Origin: Flavimobilis soli
GTDB taxonomy: Bacteria > Actinomycetota > Actinomycetes > Actinomycetales > Cellulomonadaceae
Assembly: GCF_002564025.1 (NCBI RefSeq)
Contig: NZ_PDJH01000001.1
Location: 1,426,001-1,490,000 of the forward strand
Direction: 5' to 3'
DNA: 64,000 nucleotides
Shown here: positions 33,420 to 43,865 of the stretch, piece after piece
Position numbering within the stretch: position 1 is the stretch's first letter
Layout: every line of letters starts with the position of its first letter
Position numbers and translations under genes: made by a program
The notes under the pieces: generated by a model
The model's database searches: none
What the model was told of the DNA's origin: nothing
The model's input: the letters and a program-made list of their open reading frames with translations, nothing else

Positions 33420-35651
33420 ATGACCATCATCGCGGACGGCACCGAGAACGCAACGGCACACCTCGCGCCCGACGACGCGCCTCCCGCCCTGACGGTCCGC
33501 AAGCGCGACGGCCGCACCCTGCCCTTCGACTCGTCGCGCATCCGCGCCGCGATCACCAAGGCGTTCGTCGAGGTGCACGGCGAGGTCAGCCCGCTGCACG
33601 ACCTGACGATCACCGACCTCGTCGAGCGCACGCTCGCCGAGCTCCGCACCCGCTACACCGGCGAGGTGCAGATCTACGAGATCCAGAACGTCGTCGAGCA
33701 CACGCTGCTCTCCTCGCACGAGTACGACGTCGCGAAGGTCTACATCGACTACCGCGTGCAGCGCGACCTCGCCCGCTCCCAGTCGGTCGACGTCAACCAC
33801 TCCATCGGCCAGCTCATCGGCAAGGACACGACCGTCGTCCACGAGAACGCCAACAAGGACGCCGACGTCTTCAATACGCAGCGTGACCTCACCGCCGGCG
33901 CCGTCGGCAAGGCCATCGGGCTGCGGATGCTCCCCTCGCACGTCGCCAACGCGCACACCAAGGGCGACATCCACTACCACGACCTCGACTACCACCCCTA
34001 CGCGCCGATGACGAACTGCTGCCTCATCGACTTCCGCGCGATGCTCTCCGAGGGTTTCCGCATCGGCAACGCGCAGGTCTCCCCGCCGCGCTCCATCCAG
34101 ACGGCGACCGCCCAGATCACGCAGATCATCGCGAACGTCTCCTCGAGCCAGTACGGCGGCTGCTCCGTCAACCGCATCGACGAGCTCCTCGCTCCGTACG
34201 CGGAGCGCAACTTCGACAAGCACCTGGCCGACGCCGAGCGCTGGATCGAGGACGCCTCCCGCCGCGACGAGTACGCCCGCGAGAAGACCCGCAAGGACAT
34301 CTACGACTCGATGCAGTCGCTCGAGTACGAGATCAACACCCTGTTCACGTCCAACGGGCAGACGCCGTTCACGTCCGTCGGCTTCGGCCTCGGCACGAGC
34401 TGGTTCGCCCGCGAGATCCAGCGCGCGATCCTCGAGGTGCGCATCCTCGGGCTCGGCAAGGAGCGCCGTACGGCGATCTTCCCGAAGCTCATCTTCACGC
34501 TGCGCCGCGGCGTGAACCTCGATCCGGGCGACCCGAGCTACGACATCAAGCAGCTCGCCGTCGAGTGCGCGACGAAGCGCATGTACCCGGACGTCCTCAG
34601 CTACGACAAGATCGTCGAGCTCACCGGCTCGTTCAAGGTCCCGATGGGCTGCCGTTCCTTCCTGCAGGGCTGGCGCGACGCCGAGGGGCGCGACGTCGTC
34701 GAGGGCCGCATGAACCTCGGCGTCGTGACGCTCAACGTGCCGCGCATCGCGCTCGAGACGCGCGGGGACCTCGACGCGTTCTGGGCGCTGCTCGAGCAGC
34801 GCCTCGACATCGTCCACGACGCGCTCGTCTACCGGGTCGAACGGTGCAAGGAGGCGGTGCCCGCGAACGCGCCGATCCTGTACCGCCACGGCGCGTTCGG
34901 TCAGCGTCTCGCCCCGGACGACGACGTCGACCAGCTCTTCCGCGGCGGCCGCGCGACCGTGTCGCTCGGCTACATCGGCCTCTACGAGGCCGCCGCCGCG
35001 TTCTTCGGAGGCGACTGGGAATCCGATCCCGAGGCAAAGGAGTTCACGCTCAAGGTCCTGCGCACGCTCGCCGACCACGCGAAGGCCTGGACCGCCGAGC
35101 ACGGCTACCAGTTCTCCGTCTACGCGACGCCGAGCGAGAGCCTCACCGACCGCTTCGCGCGGCTCGACCGCAAGAAGTTCGGCGATGTCGCCGACATCAC
35201 CGACAAGGGCTACTACACGAACTCGTTCCACTACGACGTCCGCAAGAACCCGACGCCGTTCGAGAAGCTCGACTTCGAGAAGGTCTACGCACCGCTCACG
35301 TCGGGCGGGTTCATCCACTACTGCGAGTACCCCGTGCTGCAGCAGAACCCCAAGGCCCTCGAGGCCGTGTGGGACTACGCGTACGACCGCGTCGGCTATC
35401 TCGGCACGAACACGCCGATCGACCATTGCCTCGAGTGCGACTTCCACGGCGACTTCACCCCGACGGCGCGCGGCTTCGCGTGCCCGCAGTGCGGCAACGA
35501 CGACCCACGCACGTGCGACGTCGTCAAGCGCACCTGCGGCTACCTCGGCAACCCGCAGCAGCGGCCCATGGTGCGCGGCCGGCACATCGAGATCTCCTCG
35601 CGCGTCAAGCACATGGCGGGCAGCACGGGCTCGCTTCCCGATGGCGCGTGA
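33420..35651 (+). CDS. nrdD: anaerobic ribonucleoside-triphosphate reductase
   Basis: 743 residues. N-terminal ATP-cone (LTVRKRDGRTLPFDSSRI, about 25-115), ten-stranded barrel with MTNCCLIDF and NVSSSQYGGCSVNRIDE, and C-terminal zinc site (CLECDFHGDF, CPQCGNDD). The glycyl-radical loop is RTCGYLGNPQQRP (Gly near residue 711). It makes deoxyribonucleotides from NTPs without oxygen. ATG at 33420. Operon with the activase gene nrdG (11-bp overlap), behind two NrdR boxes. This implies growth under anoxia. Confidence 0.96.
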   Translation: MTIIADGTENATAHLAPDDAPPALTVRKRDGRTLPFDSSRIRAAITKAFVEVHGEVSPLHDLTITDLVERTLAELRTRYTGEVQIYEIQNVVEHTLLSSHEYDVAKVYIDYRVQRDLARSQSVDVNHSIGQLIGKDTTVVHENANKDADVFNTQRDLTAGAVGKAIGLRMLPSHVANAHTKGDIHYHDLDYHPYAPMTNCCLIDFRAMLSEGFRIGNAQVSPPRSIQTATAQITQIIANVSSSQYGGCSVNRIDELLAPYAERNFDKHLADAERWIEDASRRDEYAREKTRKDIYDSMQSLEYEINTLFTSNGQTPFTSVGFGLGTSWFAREIQRAILEVRILGLGKERRTAIFPKLIFTLRRGVNLDPGDPSYDIKQLAVECATKRMYPDVLSYDKIVELTGSFKVPMGCRSFLQGWRDAEGRDVVEGRMNLGVVTLNVPRIALETRGDLDAFWALLEQRLDIVHDALVYRVERCKEAVPANAPILYRHGAFGQRLAPDDDVDQLFRGGRATVSLGYIGLYEAAAAFFGGDWESDPEAKEFTLKVLRTLADHAKAWTAEHGYQFSVYATPSESLTDRFARLDRKKFGDVADITDKGYYTNSFHYDVRKNPTPFEKLDFEKVYAPLTSGGFIHYCEYPVLQQNPKALEAVWDYAYDRVGYLGTNTPIDHCLECDFHGDFTPTARGFACPQCGNDDPRTCDVVKRTCGYLGNPQQRPMVRGRHIEISSRVKHMAGSTGSLPDGA

Positions 35652-36255
35652 GCCGCTCCCGGACTGGAGGTCCGACCGCCTCAGCCAGGGGCGCGTCGCT
35701 GACTACAAGCCGTTCGTCATGGTCGACGGCGAGGGCGTGCGCTGCTCGCTGTACGTGAGCGGCTGCCCGTTCGCGTGCGAGGGCTGCTTCAACGAGGCGG
35801 CGTGGTCGTTCCGGTACGGGCAGGTGTTCGACGACGCGCTCGCCGACCGCATCGCCGCGGACCTCGCGCACGAGGCCGTGCAGGGCCTGACCCTGCTCGG
35901 CGGCGAGCCGTTCCTCAACACGGGCGTGTGCCTCGCCGTCGTGCGGCGGCTGCGTGCGGCGCACGGCCGCGCGAAGGACGTGTGGGCGTGGAGCGGCTAC
36001 ACGTTCGAGGAGCTGTGCGCATGGGCCGACGCCGGTCACGACGACAAGGCTGAGCTCCTCGCCGAGGTGGACGTGCTCGTCGACGGCAGGTTCGACGTCG
36101 CGCAGCGCGACCTCACGCTCGCCTTCCGCGGGTCGCGCAACCAGCGCGTCCTCGACGCGCGCGCGTCGCTCGCGGCGGGCCGCGCGGTCGCGTGGGACGG
36201 GCTGCGGGACGCGACGGCGACGTTCGAGCAGGTAGACCGCCGCTCGCTCGTCTAG
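35641..36255 (+). CDS. nrdG: anaerobic ribonucleotide reductase activating protein (radical SAM)
   Basis: 204 residues. Radical-SAM cluster motif CPFACEGC (C-x3-C-x2-C, about residue 42), GGE motif LLGGEPF and WSGYTFEEL. It generates the glycyl radical on NrdD using S-adenosylmethionine and a reduced 4Fe-4S cluster. ATG at 35641 overlaps the end of nrdD. Confidence 0.94.
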   Translation: MAREPLPDWRSDRLSQGRVADYKPFVMVDGEGVRCSLYVSGCPFACEGCFNEAAWSFRYGQVFDDALADRIAADLAHEAVQGLTLLGGEPFLNTGVCLAVVRRLRAAHGRAKDVWAWSGYTFEELCAWADAGHDDKAELLAEVDVLVDGRFDVAQRDLTLAFRGSRNQRVLDARASLAAGRAVAWDGLRDATATFEQVDRRSLV

Positions 36256-36373
36256 GCCCAGCGAGGGAGCGACGCGCGACCCTGCTGCCCACAGGGCCCC
36301 CGGAGCTCGTGGGCAACCACATCGCTCGATCGCGCCGAGCTCCCGTGCCTGCCGGCTCCGTACGGTCGCGTCC

Positions 36374-37084
36374 ATGCGACGTCCACCTGCTTCCCGATCC
36401 GCGCTCGCCTCCGCGGTCGCCGCCGTCCTCACGATCCTCGCCGCCGGGGCCTGCACCCCGCCCCCGACCGCAAGCCCCGACACGTCCCGCACGACGTCTC
36501 TCCCCGGCGTCGACGAGCTGCTCGCCCGTCCCACAGAGGCGCCTAGGCCGTCCGAAGCTCCAACCGCCCCGCCGCCCGCCGAGGCCTCCGAGGGCACCGC
36601 ACCCGACGCCCAGCCCGGCTCCGAGGCGGTTGCCGGGACCGCGACGCTCCCGTTGCCGCCCGAGGCGTTCAACCCCGACATCGCCGGGACGCTCCCGGTG
36701 GTCCAGCACTTCCTCGACGCCTGGCGCCTGGCCTACCTCGAGGGCGACACAGAGCCGCTCCGGGACATCTCGGCCGACGACTGTGCGTACTGCATCGAGA
36801 TCGCCACCCTCGCGGAGCTCTACACCGCCGACGGCGCCACCGGCTCCGGCGGCGACATCCACGCCACGTCGGTCAGGCGAGCGGGCCGTGCTGACACCGA
36901 CGCGCAGGGCTGGCGGATGGACCTGGTCGTGGACACGGTCGCGTACGACAGCCCCGACGGGGTCAACATGATGATGGCCGGGTTCTCCGACCACGTGTTC
37001 CTCGGGCTCGTCTGGCAGGACGAACGATGGCTCGTCTCCGAGGTCACGTCGTCCGGAGCATCGGGAGCGCAGCAGGGCCCGTGA
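36374..37084 (+). CDS. DUF6318-like lipoprotein (second copy)
   Basis: 236 residues. Lipobox LAAGAC (Cys about 26), Pro/Ala/Thr-rich linker to about residue 95, then VVQHFLDAWRLAYLEGDTEPLRDISADDCAYC, the same pattern as the lipoprotein at 7906, and a C-terminal LGLVWQDERWLVSEV strand. TACGGT (36361-36366) ends 7 nt before the ATG, so leaderless. Codon use is uniformly GC-rich, unlike the other copy. Unknown function, membrane-anchored outside the cell. Confidence 0.75.
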   Translation: MRRPPASRSALASAVAAVLTILAAGACTPPPTASPDTSRTTSLPGVDELLARPTEAPRPSEAPTAPPPAEASEGTAPDAQPGSEAVAGTATLPLPPEAFNPDIAGTLPVVQHFLDAWRLAYLEGDTEPLRDISADDCAYCIEIATLAELYTADGATGSGGDIHATSVRRAGRADTDAQGWRMDLVVDTVAYDSPDGVNMMMAGFSDHVFLGLVWQDERWLVSEVTSSGASGAQQGP

Positions 37085-37166
37085 GGCGGGCCTCCTCGGC
37101 GGTCCCGCCGGAGCACCCCGGCCTTGTCCTCTCGCGCTGCGCGCGCGTCGTGCTGATGATGGGGTG

Positions 37167-37760
37167 ATGGACCTCGAGGATCATCTGCACGAGTATCTGA
37201 AAGTCCGTCGCTCGAACCTGCTGGCCAAGCTGGACGGGCTCTCCGAGCACGACGCCCGCCGCCCGATGACGCCGAGGGGCACCAACCTCGCCGGGATCGT
37301 CAAGCATGTCGCGGGCGTCGAGGTCGGGTACTTCGGCGAGGTGTTCGGGCGTCCCTTCCCCCGCCCGCTGCCCTGGTTCGACGACGACGATGCGGAACCC
37401 GACGCCGACTTCTGGCTGCCCGAGGATCAGACGGTTGCCGACGTCGTCGAGCTGCACCACGCGTACGCGGCGCACAGCGACGCGACGATCGAGGCGCTGC
37501 CGCTCGACGCTCCTGGGATCGTGCCGTGGTGGGAGCCGGAGCGGCGGGAGGTGACGCTCGGCCGGGTGCTCGTGCACGTGCTCGCGGAGACCGCGCGGCA
37601 CGCGGGCCACGCAGACATCGTCCGCGAGCTGATCGACGGTGCCGCCGGGATGGGCCCCGGGGACGTGAACCTCACCCGGCGCACACCGCAGGAGTGGGCA
37701 GCCCACCGCGCGCGGATCGAGGCGGCAGCCCGGGCCTCGACCAGGGGCGGCGAGCGCTGA
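37167..37760 (+). CDS. DinB/DUF664 family protein
   Basis: 197 residues. Four-helix DinB-like protein. The metal-type His positions appear in [28 protein letters not shown] and [20 protein letters not shown]. Relatives are thiol-dependent S-transferases using mycothiol or bacillithiol (family knowledge). ATG at 37167 preferred over GTG at 37164 because GATGAT (37155-37160) sits 6 nt upstream, fitting a leaderless mRNA. Confidence 0.8.
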   Translation: MDLEDHLHEYLKVRRSNLLAKLDGLSEHDARRPMTPRGTNLAGIVKHVAGVEVGYFGEVFGRPFPRPLPWFDDDDAEPDADFWLPEDQTVADVVELHHAYAAHSDATIEALPLDAPGIVPWWEPERREVTLGRVLVHVLAETARHAGHADIVRELIDGAAGMGPGDVNLTRRTPQEWAAHRARIEAAARASTRGGER

Positions 37761-37809
37761 GGTCCCGAGCTCTTGGAACACCCCGCGCCCTGCGACGGTT
37801 ACACCGTCC

Positions 37810-38805
37810 ATGCCTGTCACCCTCTCGATCCTCGACCTTGCCCCGATCGCCCCCGGCGAGACGGCGTCCGACAGCTTCGCAGCCTCCGTCGCTCTCGCCC
37901 AGCAGGCCGAGAAGAGCGGCTACGAGCGCGTCTGGTACGCCGAGCACCACAACATGCCGACGATCGCGTCGAGCGCCACGTCCGTGCTCATCGCTCACGT
38001 CGCCTCGCAGACGTCGACCATCCGTCTCGGTGCCGGCGGGATCATGCTGCCCAACCACTCGCCCCTCGTCATCGCGGAGCAGTTCGGCACCCTCGAGGCC
38101 CTGCACCCGGGCCGCATCGACCTCGGACTCGGTCGCGCTCCTGGCGGCGACCACTCCACGTTCCGCGCGCTGCGCCGTGACCCCGCCGCGTCCGACCGCT
38201 TCCCGCAGGACGTCGTCGAGCTCCAGGCGTACCTCGCCGGACACTCCCGCGTCCCGGGCGTCAGCGCCACCCCCGGCGCCGGGTCCCACGTGCCGCTCTA
38301 CATCCTCGGCTCGTCCCTCTTCGGGGCGCACCTCGCCGCGACTCTCGGCCTGCCGTACGCGTTCGCCTCGCACTTCGCCCCGGGGGCCCTGCTCGACGCC
38401 GTCGCGACCTACCGGCGTGAGTTCCAGCCGTCCGACCAGCTCGCGGAGCCGTACGTCATCGCCGGCGTCAACGCGATCGCGTCCGACGACCACGACGACG
38501 CACTCGAGCAGCTCACCCAGGTCAAGCGTGCGCGCGTGCTCATGCTCCTGCGCCAGAGCGGGCAGGTCCCTCTCGACCGCACGTTCACCGACGACGAGCT
38601 CGACATGCTGCTCGACTCGCCGGTCGGTGCCCAGGTCGCGTCCATGACCCACTACACGGGCGTGGGCACCGGCGCCGAGGTCTCCGAGTACATCTCCGCC
38701 TTCGCGGAGCGGGCGGGCGCCGACGAGGTGATCGTCGCCCACTCGTCGATCGCCGTCGACGCGCGCCTCAGGTCCGTCGAGCTGCTCGCCGCCGCACACC
38801 GCTGA
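37810..38805 (+). CDS. LLM class flavin-dependent oxidoreductase (MsnO8-like)
   Basis: 331 residues. Luciferase-like TIM barrel with [66 protein letters not shown] and ALRRDP, all typical of the MsnO8/YhbW subgroup. It probably uses FMN; the natural substrate is unknown. ATG at 37810. Convergent with asd across the palindrome pair C/D. Confidence 0.88.
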   Translation: MPVTLSILDLAPIAPGETASDSFAASVALAQQAEKSGYERVWYAEHHNMPTIASSATSVLIAHVASQTSTIRLGAGGIMLPNHSPLVIAEQFGTLEALHPGRIDLGLGRAPGGDHSTFRALRRDPAASDRFPQDVVELQAYLAGHSRVPGVSATPGAGSHVPLYILGSSLFGAHLAATLGLPYAFASHFAPGALLDAVATYRREFQPSDQLAEPYVIAGVNAIASDDHDDALEQLTQVKRARVLMLLRQSGQVPLDRTFTDDELDMLLDSPVGAQVASMTHYTGVGTGAEVSEYISAFAERAGADEVIVAHSSIAVDARLRSVELLAAAHR

Positions 38806-38850
38806 GCGGGACGGCGCTCCTCCGGGAGCGCGCGGCGGCGCCGGATCCGA

Positions 38851-38893
38851 CAGATCGCCCGGCTGCACACCTGACGCGTGCAGGCGAGCGATG
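38851..38893. repeat. dispersed palindrome, copy C
   Basis: CAGATCGCCCGGCTGCACAC left half is nearly the same as copy D 72 bp away; the right half has diverged. Confidence 0.65.
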
Positions 38894-38922
38894 CGTCGAA
38901 GCCGAGGGCAGACCCGGAACGA

Positions 38923-38967
38923 CAGATCGCCCGGGCGCACACCTCACGTGTGCACCCGGGCGATCTG
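38923..38967. terminator. dispersed palindrome copy D; terminator of asd
   Basis: 20-bp stem with one mismatch (38923-38942 with 38948-38967) and CTCAC loop, 19 nt beyond the asd stop and also downstream of the convergent LLM gene. Best preserved member of the palindrome family. Confidence 0.7.
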
Positions 38968-38985
38968 TGAGGACCGGCGAGGGGG

Positions 38986-40065
<1,080 letters not shown>

Positions 40066-41349
40066 TCAGCGCCCCGTTCCTGCGTAGACGACCGCTTCCG
40101 TCTCGCCGTCGAGCCCGAAGGCCGTGTGGACGGCGCGCACCGCGTCGTCGAGGGAGTCCTCGCGGGTGACGACCGAGATGCGGATCTCCGAGGTGGAGAT
40201 CATCTCGATGTTGATGCCGGCGTCGCGCAGCGCGCCGAACAGCTTCGCGGAGACGCCTGGGCTGGACTTCATGCCCGCACCGACGAGGGAGAGCTTGCCG
40301 ACCTGGTCGTCGAACTGGAGCGAGTCGTACTTGAGCTCGTCCTGCGCAGCCTTGAGCGCCGCGAGCGTGCCGGGAACGTCGCCCTCGGGCAGCGTGAACG
40401 AGATGTCGGTCAGGCCGGTCTGGGCGGCCGACACGTTCTGGACGATCATGTCGATGTTCGCGCCGGCGGTCGCGACGACCTCGAAGATGCGCGCTGCGGT
40501 GCCGGGGACGTCGGGCACGCCGACGACGGTGATCTTGGCCTCGGACCGGTCGTGGGCCACGCCGGTGATGATCGGGTCTTCCATCGGGAGCTCCTCGCCG
40601 TTCTCGGCGGTCAGGGGTCGGTTGGTCACGAGGGTGCCCTCCTTGCCGGAGAAGGAGGACCGCACGTGGATCGGGACGTCGTAGCGACGCCCGTACTCGA
40701 CGCAGCGCAGGTGCAGGATCTTCGCGCCGCTCGCCGCCATCTCGAGCATCTCCTCGTAGGTGAGGCGCTCGACCTTGCGGGCGGCGGGGACGATCCGCGG
40801 GTCTGCGGTGAACACGCCGTCGACGTCGGAGTAGATCTCGCAGACGTCGGCGCCGAGGCCTGCCGCGAGGGCGACGGCCGTCGTGTCGGAGCCGCCGCGG
40901 CCGAGGGTCGTGACGTCGTTCGTGTCGCGCGTGACGCCCTGGAAGCCGGCGACGATCGCGACCGCGCCCTTCTCGATCGTCTCGCGGACTCGCGACGGGA
41001 CGACGTCGACGATGTGCGCCTTGCCGTGCACGGCGTCGGTGATGACGCCGGCCTGCTGGCCCGTGAACGACTTCGCCTTGATGCCGAGGTTGTTGATCGC
41101 CATCGCGAGCAGCGACATCGAGATGCGCTCGCCTGCCGTCAGGAGGATGTCGAGCTCTCGCTGCGGGGGCGCTGGTGTGACCTGCTGGGCGAGATCGAGG
41201 AGCTCGTCCGTCGTGTCTCCCATGGCCGAGACCACGACGACCACGTCGTTCCCGGCTCTCTTGGACTCGGCGATCCGCTTCGCCACCCTCTTGATGCTCT
41301 CCGCATCCGAGACTGACGAGCCGCCGTACTTCTGCACGATGAGTGCCAT
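40066..41349 (-). CDS. lysC: aspartate kinase
   Basis: 427 residues. Kinase start [34 protein letters not shown], then two ACT domains (about 265-330 and 345-420: [45 protein letters not shown]). It carries out the first step of aspartate-family amino acid synthesis, normally inhibited by Lys plus Thr. ATG at 41349 with GGAAAAGAG upstream. An internal start making a separate beta subunit is possible but not shown. Confidence 0.95.
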   Translation of the reverse strand: MALIVQKYGGSSVSDAESIKRVAKRIAESKRAGNDVVVVVSAMGDTTDELLDLAQQVTPAPPQRELDILLTAGERISMSLLAMAINNLGIKAKSFTGQQAGVITDAVHGKAHIVDVVPSRVRETIEKGAVAIVAGFQGVTRDTNDVTTLGRGGSDTTAVALAAGLGADVCEIYSDVDGVFTADPRIVPAARKVERLTYEEMLEMAASGAKILHLRCVEYGRRYDVPIHVRSSFSGKEGTLVTNRPLTAENGEELPMEDPIITGVAHDRSEAKITVVGVPDVPGTAARIFEVVATAGANIDMIVQNVSAAQTGLTDISFTLPEGDVPGTLAALKAAQDELKYDSLQFDDQVGKLSLVGAGMKSSPGVSAKLFGALRDAGINIEMISTSEIRISVVTREDSLDDAVRAVHTAFGLDGETEAVVYAGTGR

Positions 41350-41417
41350 ACGTTGCTCTTTTCCGTCACTGGTCCCGTCGATCTAAACGTCCACCAGGTG
41401 TTGTGTGAGTCGTGGCG

Positions 41418-41423
41418 ATCATA
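41418..41423 (-). promoter_or_regulatory. -10 box for lysC-asd
   Basis: TATGAT (5/6) in the minus strand, giving a start point about 62 nt before the lysC ATG. The -35 region is poor. Confidence 0.5.
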
Positions 41424-41469
41424 GCCACGCGGCGTCGCGGGCTGCGACGGCCCTTCGGCATGCGGACGC

Positions 41470-41512
41470 GACGACGCCGCGGCCTCCTTCGGCGGGAGGA
41501 CGCGGCGTCGCG
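41470..41512 (-). terminator. hairpin downstream of the antitoxin-like gene
   Basis: CGACGCCGCG (41472-41481) pairs with CGCGGCGTCG (41501-41510), with an inner GCCTCC/GGAGG pairing. Confidence 0.6.
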
Positions 41513-41529
41513 TGGTCAGCGTGCGTGGA

Positions 41530-41715
41530 TCAGTTCTTCTGCTGCTTGGCGATGTGGTCCTGAGCGGAGTCCACGGCCTTGTCGACGTGACCGTCGATGT
41601 TGTCGGGAGTCTTGCTCTTGATGAAGTCGCCCGCCTTCTCGAGGCCGTCGGAGACCTTGTCCCCGTGCTGCTCGAGGGCGTCCTTCGCCTTGCCGACCAA
41701 GTCACCGAGTCCCAT
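41530..41715 (-). CDS. MT0933/Rv0909-type antitoxin-like small protein
   Basis: 61 residues, helical and Lys/Asp-rich: MGLGDLVGKAKDALEQHG, then EKAGDFIKSKTPDNIDGHVDKA. This matches the MT0933-like antitoxin family as I recall it. ATG at 41715 with AAGGAG upstream. No SRPBCC-type toxin is adjacent, so either it is solitary or it has another role such as a stress protein. Confidence 0.7.
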   Translation of the reverse strand: MGLGDLVGKAKDALEQHGDKVSDGLEKAGDFIKSKTPDNIDGHVDKAVDSAQDHIAKQQKN

Positions 41716-41832
41716 GCGTGTCTCCTTTCCTCGAGCGCGCCGACGCAGCCCGTCCGCGCATCCGTTGCTCACGCTAGACCCCGCTCGACGGCGTCGCCAG
41801 GGTGTGCACGTCCCGTCTCGGCGTGGCCGTGG

Positions 41833-42606
41833 TCACGTAGTGATGACCTGCCAGCCGAGGCGGACGATGAGCGCGCCGACGACGAGCACGAACACGATCC
41901 GGACGAACCTCGAGCCCTTGGTGACGGCCATGCGCGCGCCGATGTAGCCGCCGACAAGGTTGGCGGCGCCGACCGTGAGCCCGAGCCCCCACAGCACGGC
42001 GCCGTACGGGACGAAGAAGATGAGGGCGCCCGCGTTGGTCGCGAAGTTGACGATCTTGGCGAGCGCCGACGCGGGGAGGAAGGCGTAGCCGAGCACGCTC
42101 ACGAGGCTGATGACCAGGAAGGTACCGGTGCCGGGGCCGAGCAGCCCGTCGTAGGCGCCGATGACGAGCCCGAGGCCTGCGGCGGTCCAGCGGTGGGTGG
42201 CCGTTCCCTCCCAGCGCAGCTCGGAGGTGGCCCCGAGCTGCGGCTTGAGCAGGGTGTACGCCGCGACGCCGACGAGCACGACGAGGATGATCGGCGTGAA
42301 CAGCTCGGCGGGGATGCGCGAGGCCAGCGCCGCTCCGCCGACCGCCCCACCGAGGGCCGCGAGAGCCATGGGCAGCGCGGTGCGCAGGTCGGGGCCGACG
42401 CGCCGGTAGTAGGTGATCGCCGAGACGGACGTGCCCATGATCCCGGCGAGCTTGTTGGTCGCGAGCGCCTGGACGGGGCTGATGCCGGGGACGAGCAGGA
42501 GCGCAGGGAGCTGGACGAGCCCGCCGCCACCGACGACGGCGTCGATCCAGCCGGCGGTGAACCCGGCGAGGACGAGCAGCAGGATCGTGGTGCCGGGGAT
42601 GTCCAT
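41833..42606 (-). CDS. TauE/SafE family sulfite/organosulfonate exporter
   Basis: 257 residues, about eight transmembrane helices. The paired family motifs are GFTAGWIDAVVGGGGLVQLPALL and GLGLVIGAYDGLLGPGTGTFLVI. Probably moves small anions across the membrane; substrate not defined. ATG at 42606, 17 nt after the DUF5063 stop. Confidence 0.87.
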   Translation of the reverse strand: MDIPGTTILLLVLAGFTAGWIDAVVGGGGLVQLPALLLVPGISPVQALATNKLAGIMGTSVSAITYYRRVGPDLRTALPMALAALGGAVGGAALASRIPAELFTPIILVVLVGVAAYTLLKPQLGATSELRWEGTATHRWTAAGLGLVIGAYDGLLGPGTGTFLVISLVSVLGYAFLPASALAKIVNFATNAGALIFFVPYGAVLWGLGLTVGAANLVGGYIGARMAVTKGSRFVRIVFVLVVGALIVRLGWQVITT

Positions 42607-42623
42607 GCGTCAGGCCGCGCGGG

Positions 42624-43238
42624 TCAGCGCGCGGCGTCGGCCGGGTCCTCGACCCCGGCCTGGAGAGCCTCGTACTCGGCCTCGGCGGCGACGTCGTCGT
42701 CCACGTCGAGGCGCAGGTGCGCGAGGATCATCTGCAGCACGCGCGCGGCCGAGGCGGCGCGCTCGGCCCAGCTCGAGAGCGCGGAGAACTGCCACCACCA
42801 CAGGGCTTCGACGACGTGGCCGGCCTCGTGGTGGGCGAGCCCCTGCAGGAGGGCCGCGGCGATGTCGGCGATGTCGTCGGAGACGCTCGCGTCGCCGGTC
42901 TCGCCACCCAGGACGGGGTCGACGACCTCGGGGTAGGCGTCGAGGCCGTCGAGGACGCGGGCGAGCGCGACGCGGAGCGGCTCGACGTCGGTGTCGGGGC
43001 CGGAGTCGGGCTCGAAGCGCTCGTCGGGGACGACGTCGACCATCGCGCCGAGGCGTGCGCCCGCCGCGAGGATGTCGGTCGTCGCGAGGAGCAGCAGCGG
43101 GATCGCTGCCTCGGGTGCGGCGCCGGAGGCGACCTGGGTGCTCGTCTCGAGGAAGCGGCTGGCCTGGGTGGCGAAGGCGTCGGCGACCTCCGCGAGGCTC
43201 GTCGGGTTGGTCGCGGTTGCGGCCGTGTGCTCAGCCAT
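42624..43238 (-). CDS. DUF5063 family protein
   Basis: 204 residues, acidic and helical, with [39 protein letters not shown]. It commonly sits beside recR in actinobacteria. ATG at 43238 with GGAGAG upstream. It overlaps the end of recR by 8 nt. Function unknown. Confidence 0.8.
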   Translation of the reverse strand: MAEHTAATATNPTSLAEVADAFATQASRFLETSTQVASGAAPEAAIPLLLLATTDILAAGARLGAMVDVVPDERFEPDSGPDTDVEPLRVALARVLDGLDAYPEVVDPVLGGETGDASVSDDIADIAAALLQGLAHHEAGHVVEALWWWQFSALSSWAERAASAARVLQMILAHLRLDVDDDVAAEAEYEALQAGVEDPADAAR

Positions 43239-43830
43239 GAACGACTCTCCGTCCTTCGAACGCCCGGCCGAGGGTGACCTCGTCGGCGTACTCCAAGTCT
43301 CCCCCGACGGGCAGGCCGGAGGCGAGCCTCGTGACGCGCAGCCCCATGGGGACGAGGAGGCGGGAGAGGTAGGTGGCGGTCGCCTCCCCCTCGACGTTGG
43401 GGTCCATGGCGAGGATGACCTCGGCGACGGTGCCGTCGGCCAGGCGCGTCAGGAGCTCCTTGATGCGCAGGTTGTCGGGACCGATGTTGTCGATCGGGTT
43501 GATGGCCCCGCCGAGCACGTGGTACGTCCCGCGGAACTCGCGGGTGCGCTCGATCGCGACGACGTCCTTGGGCTCTTCGACGACGCAGATGACGGTCGTG
43601 GAGCGGCGGGGGTCGCGGCACACCTGGCAGCGGTCCTCCTCGGCGACGTTGCCGCACACCTCGCAGAAGCGGACCTTGTTCTTGACCTCGGTGAGCGCGT
43701 CGACGAGACGGTGCACGTCCTCCGTGTCGGCTGCGAGCAGGTGGAACGCGATGCGCTGCGCGCTCTTGGGCCCGACGCCGGGGAGACGGCCGAGCTCGTC
43801 GATCAGGTCTTGGACTGCGCCTTCGTACAC
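43231..43830 (-). CDS. recR: recombination mediator RecR
   Basis: 199 residues. HhH start [20 protein letters not shown], Cys4 zinc finger [16 protein letters not shown], Toprim segment [14 protein letters not shown] and Walker-like C-terminus. Acts with RecO to load RecA. GTG at 43830 is 6 nt after TAGGCT (43837-43842), so leaderless. Follows dnaX directly; no ybaB gene lies between. Confidence 0.95.
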   Translation of the reverse strand: MYEGAVQDLIDELGRLPGVGPKSAQRIAFHLLAADTEDVHRLVDALTEVKNKVRFCEVCGNVAEEDRCQVCRDPRRSTTVICVVEEPKDVVAIERTREFRGTYHVLGGAINPIDNIGPDNLRIKELLTRLADGTVAEVILAMDPNVEGEATATYLSRLLVPMGLRVTRLASGLPVGGDLEYADEVTLGRAFEGRRVVHG

Positions 43831-43865
43831 GTCTCGAGCCTAGTTCCTCGCGGAGGAGCCGGGCG

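Noticed and set aside
33315-35612. 765-residue open frame opposite nrdD, and 741 residues opposite ponA
   Set aside because: Antisense frames in high-GC genes with no domain pattern. The sense-strand proteins are unmistakable.
41350-41422. Thr-rich mini-ORF (MIATTHTTPGG) upstream of lysC, resembling a threonine attenuator
   Set aside because: Its ATG lies inside TATGAT, the best -10 box, so the start codon would be upstream of the transcript. There is no SD, terminator or competing hairpin with it.
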